A stretch of DNA of 64,000 nt from Dillenia suffruticosa (Eukaryota; Streptophyta; Magnoliopsida; Dilleniales; Dilleniaceae), in assembly GCA_033439265.1 (NCBI GenBank), contig JAVTVX010000012.1, forward strand, positions 4,639,001 through 4,703,000, in the 5' to 3' direction. Each line of letters begins with the position of its first letter. Position 1 is the first letter of the stretch. Below, piece after piece: positions 22,626 to 32,592 of the stretch. The notes under the pieces were generated by a model, which had not been told where the DNA came from, searched no databases, and was given only the letters and a program-made list of their open reading frames with translations. Position numbers and translations under genes: made by a program.

Positions 22626-24249
22626 TATTCATAAAAGCTACCAAAAGGAATTTACCAAAAGGGAGTCCACTCTAAATTAGGAAAAATGTTAATCATATGC
22701 AATTTGCATGGGTAATAGAAAACTTACCATAAATAAGTTTCCAACAAAATCTTTTGCAACAATTTTTTTAAAATATTATTTAAAAATGTCATAAAAAAAG
22801 TTAAATGAAATTTTGAGTACAAAAATTATTTGATCTATTTGATTATGACATTTAAATTCTATTTATAAATCCTACATTTATTATTAAAGTTTCTCACTTG
22901 AGTCATCAAATATTGTAATGGTAATATAAGGAAATGGAGGTTAATAAAGGAGGAAAAAAAAGGGGGGGGGGATATCTAAAGGTTCTATTGAATGCCTATC
23001 ATATATAAAATATTTCATGGCCTTGTATGAAAATCACAATTTCTCCCCACCTTTTTTTTTAATATTTTAACTCATTTTATATGTCACATTTTTAATTAAA
23101 ATTAATAATTTTAGAATAAAAAATACAATTTCATGAGTAAAAGTGTAATTCTTCATCAAAAAATAAAATTAATATTATATATTAATTTTTAATAGTCTAC
23201 TATCAACATAACTCAACTGGGCTCAATATTTTTAAATTTAAAGATATAGTTTGAATAATTATATAATTTAATTTAAAAGTCGATTCTTTAAATATCAATT
23301 TATTTATTATTAAAAAATAAATTTGATATCTTTATTAAGGGTTTTAATATTCTGTTATCAGATTCATAATATCTCGTAGGGGGTTTGACCGAGGGGGTGG
23401 CCCACTTTGAAAATTGAATTATTAGCATTAATTAATGAGAGATGGGGACCGATACAGATTCAAAAGTTTGACGCTAAGCGAAGGCAAAGCCAAAGCCAGC
23501 CATCAATATATATATTATTTAATTTCGGGGATAGTGTCTTTGACCCCTCTATAAAACTTTTCCCGACATATTAGCACCTTAGAATTGATTAATTTCTCTC
23601 CCACCCACCGCTTACTTTGACATAAGTCACCCACTTTCCCATTATTCAAAAAATTAATTTTAAAAAATGAGACTCCCTACCTCTTTTCCAACCATTACCA
23701 AATCTCGACTTCTCAATTTCATAATATTTTTAATAAAATATAAAATTTCATAAATAATAATTAAATTTCATTATCCACATAATTTTAATGAATCGAACAC
23801 GTACTCTCTCTCATATAAAGTACATAGCGGAATATATAATTGAAGATACCCTTTCTTCCAAGGTAAAGTTTGATGACAACCCTAGCTACAAATGCTTCCC
23901 CACTACAAAAATATGTATCAGATTATGATCCTACGGTAGAGATTATATAAGTTTGATTCATTTTATCATAGTATACATAGTATAGTTATACCTAGTTTTC
24001 TCTTGGATTAGTAGATACATGTTCAAATTTCTATTTTATATAATGATAAAAATATAAATAAACACGAGTCGTTATTCAAGATTTGCCTAGTAAAAGTATT
24101 TATAAATATTTATTGTAGAGTAAGAACAAATAAACTAGACATATACTAAATCAAAATATAATGTAAAAACAATGATAATCTCTGTTTTGATGATAAAAAA
24201 AGATAGTAGGAGGTCTATTTTTCATGAACTAATGGTACTTGGTAACAAA

Positions 24250-24435
24250 TATACTTTTAAAAAACAATTGATCTAGTAGAATATGATATTGGGTTCCTTA
24301 ATTAAATTTTTGAATTTGACTCACGACTTAGATATAAAAAAAATTAAGTTAAGAGAATAACCCTCTTAAATAAGACACTGTAAGTGTCAAACTGAATTAA
24401 TCAGAATATGATTTTGAATACCGATCAATATAATA
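24250..24435 (+). mobile_element. Diverged SINE-like copy
   Basis: Blocks in the same order as the 63-kb copy: TTGGGTTCCTTAATTAA, a degenerate B-box region, GATATAAAAAAA, GAGAATAACCCTCTTAAAT, GACACTGTAAGTGTCAAAC, GAATTAATCAG, then ATACCGATCAA and an A/T-rich tail. About as decayed as the 22.4-kb copy. Confidence 0.5.
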
Positions 24436-24892
24436 TAAAAATATATATCTATACACTTAAAATTTTCACTGTATCTCTACGAAAAAACTACCGTAAGTGG
24501 GTCAACCGTACCATACACGACACGTTCAACAACTCCTTTTGACCAGGTTCTTTTCTTTTCTTTGAAGCCAAAAATAACATGTCATAAAAATAATAATAAG
24601 AAGATGACTCTTGCTTGACTATTGCGCTGGTTGTGTGACCACAAAAGAAAGCAACAAAGTAAAAGCTGAGCATCCGATACAAGAACCAAAGATAAAGCAA
24701 TCAATATTAGAGAGAGAGGGGGAGAGTAGAATGGACCCCCATCCCAACTTTTCTCTCAGAAAATTTTCTAATTTCTCCCACCAATTTTCCCTCCATGTTA
24801 TAATCAATTAAACGCTGTGCTTTGTTTTGAGAAGCAGAGAAACAAAACAGGGGTGTAGGGGTGTCCCGTCCTGTATTTTGCATTTTTTTTTT

Positions 24893-24914
24893 GGGGGGGC
24901 GGGGGGGGGGGGGG
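24893..24914 (+). repeat. 22-base G-run broken by one C, after a T-run
   Basis: Seven Gs, one C, then fourteen Gs, directly after about ten Ts and 102 bases beyond the WRKY stop codon on that gene's 3' side. It can form a G-quadruplex on the plus strand and reads as a C-run in the WRKY transcript if the 3' UTR extends that far. Confidence 0.85.
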
Positions 24915-25015
24915 AGCTAAATTTGACCAATGATGATAAATCTCTTTTGAGATGACACAGGAAGGGAAGGGTCTTCCTTGTTTTGGTTACAACCCACAAA
25001 TTTCAAAAGATCTAA

Positions 25016-25881
25016 CTAAGAAGATTCTAAGATCATGCCAGAAGCCTCAGCAACCGAGAGAGAGTGATTGTGCTCTCCTTCATAAGTCACAATGAGCATG
25101 CTCGGATCATCCAATGCTCTCTCCACATGCTTCCGCGCGGGACACCCTCTCACACTGCTACATTTGTAGTATCCCCTGTTTCCCAAAACAATAAACAAAA
25201 CCCACTCAGGACGTGTGGAACCTGAAACTAAACTAAAGTCGAGCTTGAACGCTTTTATTTATTTACTTATTTTTATAAAAATAAATACTAACTAATAATA
25301 AATTAAGATTCAGAATGAATTTTTATTTAACAATAAAATCTCAGCTATTATTTTTGAAATATAAATAAATAACTTGAACTAATCTCTAAATACGGGTAAA
25401 GGGGAAACGATGTCTTCGAACCTCAAACGATATCTTCAGCTTGATTACCATACAAAACCTAACGTCTACCTTAAAATTAACTAATAAATTGAGGGACGGT
25501 AAAGGTTTTCATATTTATAAATAATATCATGAATCTTGAGTGGGTGCAGGTGTGATGTAACGATTAGGTTGGTTTTGGTTTGGTGTGATTTCCTAATTTA
25601 ACTTTTTTCATTTGATCAAAACATGACTTTGATGTCTAAATTTGAGAAAGGTATAGGTATGATTGATAATTGCACCTAAGTAAAGGGGTCAACGATTTCA
25701 GATGATGTTGAGGAAAGACACCTTGGATGTGGTGAACCCTTGATGGGTTTTTGACCGTATTTTCTCCACGAGTAATCGTCTGGAGGTATATCAGCCATCT
25801 TCAAGCTTATTGCCGGGACCCTTATCACTCTTTTCAGCCTCAATTTCCTAACTCATGAAAAATTTTCACAAAATCAGAACC

Positions 25882-25943
<62 letters not shown>

Positions 25944-26676
25944 CAGATTGAAAGAAACAGAAGAAAAACAGGGTACACAGAGAGAGGGGATACCTTTTCT
26001 TAGAACAATGACATCTACTAGAAGAGCTGCCACACTTGCCAGAAACACCATTCTCGGATGAAGAACACTTCCTCTTCATCGAAGAAGTCGACAAAGGAGG
26101 CCGACCAACAGAGGAAACCTGCGACAGATTCGTAATCTGAAAAGCCGAGGAAGACGAAGGCTGCTTAGTCTCAGTATCTCCAGTCAACGACGACATGAAC
26201 GAATTCGCAGCAGACGAAATCACCGGAGAAGAGAACGAAGAGAAATTAATCGTAGTAGACAAATCCTTCTCCACCCCACCATTTCTAATCTGCTGAAAAC
26301 ACCCGTTACTGTGAGGAGGCAAAGGAATTTGTTGAATAGGCGTTGGACAGTACACTTTTTGCGGCGAAATCTGATTCAATTGCGACGATTTTTCTTCGAC
26401 CGGGGTTGAATTTGGAACGGGGGCTCTACGAAATCGGGCATGGCCAGTTCGGGTTCGACCAAGAAGAGAAATCACCTTCTTGAACCTCGAAACGGCGACA
26501 TTTGCGACTTCTCTGCAATCTTTTTCACTCTGTTCCTGTTGGTTTTGGGAGGATAAGAGTCTGATGAGTTTTTCAACGCTTTCGAGCCCAGCTTGGGCTT
26601 CTTCAACGACGCCGTTCTCTTCCATTTTGGATGGGAAGGTTTCATTCCTGAAATTCATCATAAGGTCTACAGCCAT
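25016..26676 (-). CDS. WRKY transcription factor, group IId (WRKY7/WRKY15-like)
   Basis: Three exons on the minus strand, 26676-25994, 25838-25722 and 25175-25016, give 319 aa. The short middle exon carrying the WRKY core is easy to miss; it was placed by phase (2/2) and by the conserved R-type intron inside the Arg codon of HPRGYYK. Features: group IId C-motif (calmodulin binding) [11 protein letters not shown] about 62-72, then [13 protein letters not shown] with HARF 79-82; a VYCPTPIQ block; a basic cluster with CHCSKKR before the WRKY domain; WRKYGQK 252-258; and the zinc finger C272-x5-C278...H302-x-H304. It is a nuclear factor binding W-boxes (TTGACC/T), used in defence and stress signalling in this clade. 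The leader upstream carries two TTGACC sites on the gene strand. Confidence 0.95.
25884..25941. repeat. (GA)n microsatellite in WRKY intron 1
   Basis: About 29 GA units. On the gene strand this is a (CT)n tract about 50 bases after the exon 1 donor. Confidence 0.95.
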
Positions 26677-26730
26677 TTCTATGACTCTAATAACATCAAG
26701 AGAGGAACAAAAAAACAGACGGGAAAAGGC

Positions 26731-26985
26731 AAGAGGAGAAAATAAGTGTTCAAAAGGAGAGAAGAGACGTTGATTAAGAAGGTCTAGAGAGAGAAAGAGT
26801 GAAATACAGAGAGAGAGAGAGGAATGAGAGAGAGAAAGGGTCTGTGGTCAAACTGAATCGAGAGAGGAAAAGAAAACAAAGAGGAAAGGAAAGAGGAGAA
26901 AATAAGTGTTCAAAAGGAGAGAAGAGAGACGTTGATAAAGAAGGTCCAGAGAGAGAGAGAGAGAGAAGAGGGTCTATGGTCAAAA
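26731..26985 (-). repeat. 160-bp tandem duplication in the WRKY leader/promoter, each copy with a W-box
   Basis: AAGAGGAGAAAATAAGTGTT begins at 26731 and again at 26891. Both copies continue CAAAAGGAGAGAAGAGA(GA)CGTTGAT and AAGAAGGTC and later carry GGGTCTRTGGTCAAA. The GGTCAA sites (26846-26851 and 26978-26983) read TTGACC on the WRKY gene strand. The surrounding DNA is GA-rich. An internal deletion of about 26 bases separates copy 2 from copy 1. Confidence 0.85.
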
Positions 26986-27944
26986 TGATGCCCTCGGCGA
27001 AGAAAAAATGGAGAGAGAGAGGGCCAGGTGGATTGTGAGACAGACCCGTCACTTTAGTGATGCCCGTCAAAACACAGGTACTATTTAAGTATCCATCCCC
27101 AATGGCCGACGAACAATAAATTTAATATAAATAATATCAATTTTAACTTATCATTATTATTATTATTTGATAGCGGTCCAAAAATGCTAATATAAGTTTG
27201 AGTCCCAGCGAAATTTTCTCCATTAAGTCAAATTCGAGATTTTAAGGAAAAAAAAAAAAATAGACATCTGTTTTCAATAACTTTGTTCTTATTTATATTT
27301 AAATAAATTTATTTACTACAACTTAATCACAAAGTTGCAAAGTAGATTGCTTGTTCCTGTTTTTTTTTTTCATCGTTAATATTTAAAATTATATATCGAT
27401 TAATTCAGTTCAAACATATACACGATTTTATTTATGATTGACTTTCTTAATATAATATTTTTCATTTTTAAATTTTGAATTCAATATTTAATTAAAAAAT
27501 TTAATATCTCATCTTACTAAATGAAATTTTCGTAAGTTGGATTGCCAATTCTATATGGTTTGGTGTTAACCTTTTCTTGTAATGTCTTCTTTTTTTTTGT
27601 GGCAAGAAAGAAAAATAAAAATAGAAAAAGAAACGAGGAAGGAATCCAAGCATGGTTGAAGAGATCTGCATTTGCTATGGATTTCTCCAATACAGAAAAT
27701 TAAGCTAATTTATTTGTGCGAAATCAATCTTAATTTTATGAATATTTCTTTTTTCTGAAATTGATTTCAAAATTTCAAGTAAATTTTTGATTGTAGAAGA
27801 ATTCTTCTCACTCAATTTATTTTGATGTAACTTTTAAAAATCGGCTCATGCATCAATTTAAAATTTTTTGTGCATTTCTTCTTTTAAAATGAAAATTCTT
27901 TTCAACTGTATCGGTGTATGATTTTAGTTTTTTTTTTTATCTTA

Positions 27945-28100
27945 ATCGCTCGGTATCTAGAGTTTTATCTCGATTAATTTGAATTGTGAAGGGTATTAGG
28001 CTTCAATTAAGGGATTCTCTCTTAACAATGATTTCTTCGTATACAAGGAGAGTTAAACTCCCAACCTAATTAAGAGATAAAAATATCCTTCCCACCTACA
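27945..28100 (-). mobile_element. Diverged SINE-like copy
   Basis: The minus strand reads TATCTCTTAATTAGGTTGGGAGTTT, AAGAGAGAATCCCTTAATTG, AATTCAAATTAATCGAG, then TAGATACCGAGCGATT. These match the order and spacing of the blocks in the 63-kb SINE. Confidence 0.5.
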
Positions 28101-28608
28101 TCAAAACAGAATAATAAATTTACATAATCAGTATCTTCGATTTGAATTTTTAAAATAAAAAAATAGATAACAAAAAAAAATCCCTTTTCAATTATCCAAT
28201 AACGTATCGGCCCAAGATGGCATTTCACATATTTTCATATACATAAGTTTAAAACTAATTAAAAAAAGAAAAAAAGAAAAAGGAAACTTACTTGGCTTGA
28301 GGCTTGTGACTTTATTGATTGTTGCGCACGATTTGGGAGGGTATCGAAATGTGGGGGGCATTTGACGTAATGAGAGAAAAGGGGTCCACTAAAGTGATGG
28401 GTGGGGTCCTTTTGAGGGGTCCATGATGGGAAAAAGATTAGGTCAAAGCACTCTGCCATGCCATTGGATTTATTTGGTTACGTGACTGTGTCAAATGGGA
28501 ATTGCCATTGCATTTCGTTTGGCAGTGTGACAGAGTTGACCTATGCCTTCAGCGACAGTTGTATTCATTTTTGGCCATCCTGTTTTCTTGTAATTTATGC
28601 TTCCTTGG

Positions 28609-28610
<2 letters not shown>

Positions 28611-28652
<42 letters not shown>
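28611..28652. repeat. (TC)n microsatellite
   Basis: 21 TC units. It creates the artificial Leu-Ser repeat open frames seen here. Confidence 0.95.
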
Positions 28653-28655
<3 letters not shown>

Positions 28656-29555
28656 TTATGAATTGTGGGTACTTTGAAAAAATTGAAATTTCAACCGACT
28701 GGATTGACATTTGTGGAATTAGTATTGTTGTTTCTCTATTTGTCTTCTTGAATAATACCCTCAAAACCAAATGAATTATTAAGATGGTCATTCTCTCATA
28801 TTGCCTTTATCCCCAAGTATTTTTGCGAAAGGTTTAATAGGAAAAACAAATTAAATCTTTTGTTAGTTAACTTACTAAACTAAGTTACCATAATTTTCCT
28901 CAAATAACAAATTTTGCTTTAATAAAATTTAAGGAACTCGATCGAAGTGAATCGAAATTAAAAATTGAATTAAAACTTATGTTATTTGTTTGAATTAATA
29001 AAATATGAATTACATTTAAAAATACTGAAATTCAAGTGAATATCTGAGTTTCTAAAACCCATTTATAAGATTTTTTATTTCAGATCCAATTTCGATTCTC
29101 TGGTGTGAATCAAATGCTCTTAATAGTTAGTACTTATTATAAGTTTTAATAAATTTACAGGTATACTCTATTTTTGTCGTTAAATTTGATAATAGCTTTT
29201 TAGGTGAATTTATTTGTGAAAATATAAGTGGATTTTCAATATTTTGATTTTCTTGATTTTCTTAACTAGGGCTACACATGGATAAGTGTACAAGGATGAA
29301 CATGAATGAAAATTTTGTATTTATGTGCACAAAACAACATGTGACATGTTATTCAGGACTATTTTGATGACATAAGGGTTCAATAATTGTGTCCATTAAA
29401 TTTTAATTTTCATGCTTTTAATGGCCCTTGGTAGGTACCACTAGATGTGGAGTTCAATGATAATGTTGACTAATCCATCATTATGCAAATTAACTACTAA
29501 ACCCTAATTCTAAACCATCAATCATGACTTCATGCCCATGGATGACACCCCTAAA

Positions 29556-29690
29556 ATCTTATAAATTTATTCGATTAATTCGGTTGAATACTATCAGACT
29601 TTTCGTGGAAAGATAGAATCTCTCAAATTTTATTTCTTCATTTTTATGATTTAAATTTAAAATCTCTAAATCATAGGTAAACGTGCTCTA
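29556..29690 (-). mobile_element. Diverged SINE-like copy, partial
   Basis: The minus strand carries GATTTAAATTTAAATCAT with an A-rich stretch, GAGAGATTCTATCTTTCCACG, then TATTCAACCGAATTAATCGAAT, as in the 3' half of the SINE family. Confidence 0.4.
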
Positions 29691-29727
29691 TAACAAGCAA
29701 AAGAATTCTACCCGTTACTTCAAATTA

Positions 29728-30080
29728 TTAGATTAGACAAAAGGAAATTGTTATGCTAGGATGGGGAGGAAGAGACAAGTTTGAAGAAGATTTCAAATAT
29801 GATTGAGAAAGTTGTACTAAAATGGGATCTATAGTTGGGAATGTGTACAACAATGAGTGATTTTTTGTGTATGCCCAAGCCAACGTAAGTGGTGCTGCCT
29901 TAACAGCATTATTAGACATGATAAGAATGACATTGAAGATTACTCTAGAAGAAACTAATATTTGATCCACACCAATGTCAACATAATCGGCTTCTTTAAG
30001 TAATAGGCAAACAAAAACAACATAGGGGTCCCCTCGTACACATGCTATTATGCTAGATTGAATGACATTGTCAAAAGTTG
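29728..30080 (-). pseudogene. Unidentified coding-like fragment
   Basis: The minus strand holds one long frame of protein-like composition. It includes RGDPYVVFVCLL, EADYVDIGVDQILVSSRVIF and AAPLTLAWAYTKNHSLLYTF, then PTIDPILVQLSQSYLKSSS. Upstream in the same frame, similar sequence continues past two stop codons (about 30110 and 30185). Residue usage looks coding, unlike the flanking AT-rich DNA, but I do not recognise the family. It is most likely a decayed gene fragment or retrocopy. Confidence 0.4.
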
Positions 30081-30254
30081 TAGCAGATTCTTGCGGCTAT
30101 TTCTGATTCTGAGTTTGCCCATAGTCATAATGAAATGTGCCTCTGGTTTTTTGGAGTCACATATGGAAATATATGATGTGCAATGTTCTTCACGAGAGGA
30201 TAGCTCTTAAACATTAAAGAGAGAACCAAGCATTTGGGGATGTTAAAAGGCATG

Positions 30255-30435
30255 ATAATCAACGTACTGTGAGTATAGCGATTAGATACTAAATTTTTTT
30301 AATCAATATTTTGAATTCGATTATTAAAAATAAAAAAATAAGTATTAAGAAAACCAATTCTTAAATAGACCCTACAGTATTCAAACTAAATTAATCGTAT
30401 AATTTGAATATTGATTAGTCAAGTAAAAAAAAGAT
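30255..30435 (+). mobile_element. Diverged SINE-like copy
   Basis: Plus strand: TTTTGAATTCGATTATTAAAAATAAAAAAA, then CTTAAATAGACCCTACAGTATTCAAACTAAATTAATCG in pieces, then AATATTGATTAG and an A-rich tail. The order is the same as in the 63-kb copy (ACTAGGGTCCCTGCAG, TTGAACCAGATTAGTCCG). Confidence 0.5.
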
Positions 30436-32389
30436 ATGATAAGAATTTAATTAGGCCCTTCGAGATAAAATCCGATCCAAATCATATTTAATCAGGTTAA
30501 ATAAAATTGATATTTTTTTTATATAAGAAAGAGATTCAAATCGGAGATTTCTAATAAAAAAATATTGGCTCAGTTATAACTCATTAGCTTAAAACTAATA
30601 TTTCTACCTTGCAAAGTAATTATCACTTTCTAATTTCTATGAAACTTGATTTTTAGACCACGTCAAACACACAATGCTCTAGAGAAAAGCAATGAGAATG
30701 CAACCAATGCAAATCTTCAATTTCAAAACTTTTGACAATCTTTATATGGATAGAGCAAATTTTGAGAAGTTCAATTTAGCCGAACGGAGAGCAGAAAAAC
30801 AGACGCATGATTTTGGAAGCATCGGAAAAGAGAGGGCCGATCGATATTCAAAGGTGAGGTCAACAAAGAGGGAAAGGTGCTGAAAATATGGGGACTAATT
30901 ACATGTGAGAACAAGACAAACAGAGGGAAGAACACGTGATTGAGTTGGACAAGACCCTTCCCATTTTTGACTTCTTCCTTCTTTCCCCACCCCCCAGTCT
31001 CCCATTCTTCCCAACTAAGCTGGTGAATCTCTTCTGATCAAACCCCTTTCCATATTTCAAGTAATTCAATTTAAATAATATAAAAATTCTCTCAACGTAC
31101 TCTCTTATATTTTTAAATTTCAAATTTAAAATTTCATTAATAAATTTAATAACTTTACTCACTAAATTATCTTAGACCTTCCCTTGACATTTTGGCAACA
31201 TAGAAATTGATTGATTCACAGGGGATCTGATCTCAACCGTCCTAAAAATTTCTTGGTAGGACCGACGGCCAATATCTGGGTTTACAAGTTGGGTCATTGA
31301 AAGTGGGAGAAGTCTATCGCAGACATTCTAGAGAGAGGAGTAATTCTGATGGTCTCTTCTTTTTTTTTTTTCTTAATTAAACAAAAAAATATTGATATGC
31401 ATTCTAATAAATTTATTTAAAATTAAAATACACTCTTAGTTATAATGGTTATACTATTAATCTTTTCTATTGCTATAACCACGTAAGCAACTGAACTTAC
31501 ATTTTACTCTTAAATATGCTACGTAATCTCATATATCTCAATGATGGACTATGTTCCGCGCCATAAGTTAACTAATATAAAAATTATAATTAAATAAACA
31601 AATAAATCATTAAATATAAAAAAATATGTAAATATAAAAAATATAAGGACTTTTGTCTAAATATTGATTAATTTAATGTGTCGAAACGGTTTGAAAAAAT
31701 TTTTAAAATGGGAAACATTTTAAAAATAAAAAAATACTAATATTGAGAAGTTTTCGTGTATCATAGTTGATGGATTTGCCAAATGAACAAAATATAAAAT
31801 ATAATATTGAAAATATTTACTTTTATTACAAATTAAAAATGAAAAGAAAACTTACTATAAAATTTAACCGAACTTATTAGTAAATGTAACAAAACTTAAC
31901 CTGACTTGTTAGTCTATTAGGTCTGATCTATAAACAAATTCTAAATAGAGAAATAAATACAATGTTATTATTAAGTATAATATATATAATAATTATATGA
32001 TATAAAATATATTTAAGATTTATATTATATATAATTAATTATATTAGCCCCACATGTGACGTTAATAAGTCGGGTCAAACAAAAATGGCCAACTTACCTA
32101 ACAAAATAGAATTATTTTTTAGTATATGCATGACTCATTTAGATATACAAATTAGGTTAAATCAAATGAGATTGGAATATGCCCTTTTTTTTTGTTATAC
32201 AAGAATTTAAATCCCCTTGAGGACAGAATATGCCAACCTATGAGCTGTCCATAACTTGCCTTACTCGCCATTAGCGAGACAAATTAAATCTATATTTTTT
32301 TTTTATCATCAGCGTAGACAAATACTTTTTAATATAAATCCACAACATTGTATTCTCGTGCTAGAATTGTGTGACCAATAATATGTGAA

Positions 32390-32515
32390 TTTAGGGATAA
32401 TTCGAGTCTTGAAATGAAAAAATAGATGTTGATGGAGTCAGCTCTTAACTTGGGTTCCATAACTGTTCGAAGTGAATTAATCAGATTTTCGGATATTCGT
32501 GAACAATTAAAAAAA
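32390..32515 (+). mobile_element. Diverged SINE-like copy with A-tail
   Basis: Blocks AATTCGAGTCTTGAAATG, GGAGTCAGCTCTTAACTTGG, GTTCCATAACTGTTCGAAG, GAATTAATCAG and GGATATTCGTGAACAATT end in about ten As. This is the 3' two thirds of the SINE family. Confidence 0.5.
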
Positions 32516-32567
32516 AAATTGTGATGAGGATGTTTAAATTAAACCACACTTTTTTTTTCTTTTTTTG

Positions 32568-32592
32568 GAGGGGGGGGGGGCGAGGGGGAGGA
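32568..32592 (+). repeat. G-rich run
   Basis: A run of ten or more Gs followed by CGAGGGGGAGG, after a T-rich stretch. It is the second strong quadruplex-type G tract in the window. Confidence 0.8.

Larger units (their letters stand above)
19674..25015. other. Intergenic region DUS promoter to WRKY 3' end
   Basis: The first ~300 bases are the DUS promoter and leader. The rest is AT-rich, repeat-derived DNA: a possible fold-back element at 21287-22080, SINE-like copies near 22440 and 24250, and a G-run next to the WRKY 3' end. 20640-20800 has weak A-box (TGGCTAAGCATGTGG) and B-box (GTGTTCAAATTTC) look-alikes after an A-run and may be another decayed SINE. No gene supported. Confidence 0.6.

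Noticed and set aside
25855..26061. Open frames rich in Glu-Arg or Leu-Ser across the GA repeat
   Set aside because: Produced by the microsatellite and the antisense of WRKY exon 1; no start context or family match.
28458..28774. Two overlapping plus-strand frames ending in a (TC)n tract
   Set aside because: Half of each is simple repeat and the rest has no recognisable protein character.
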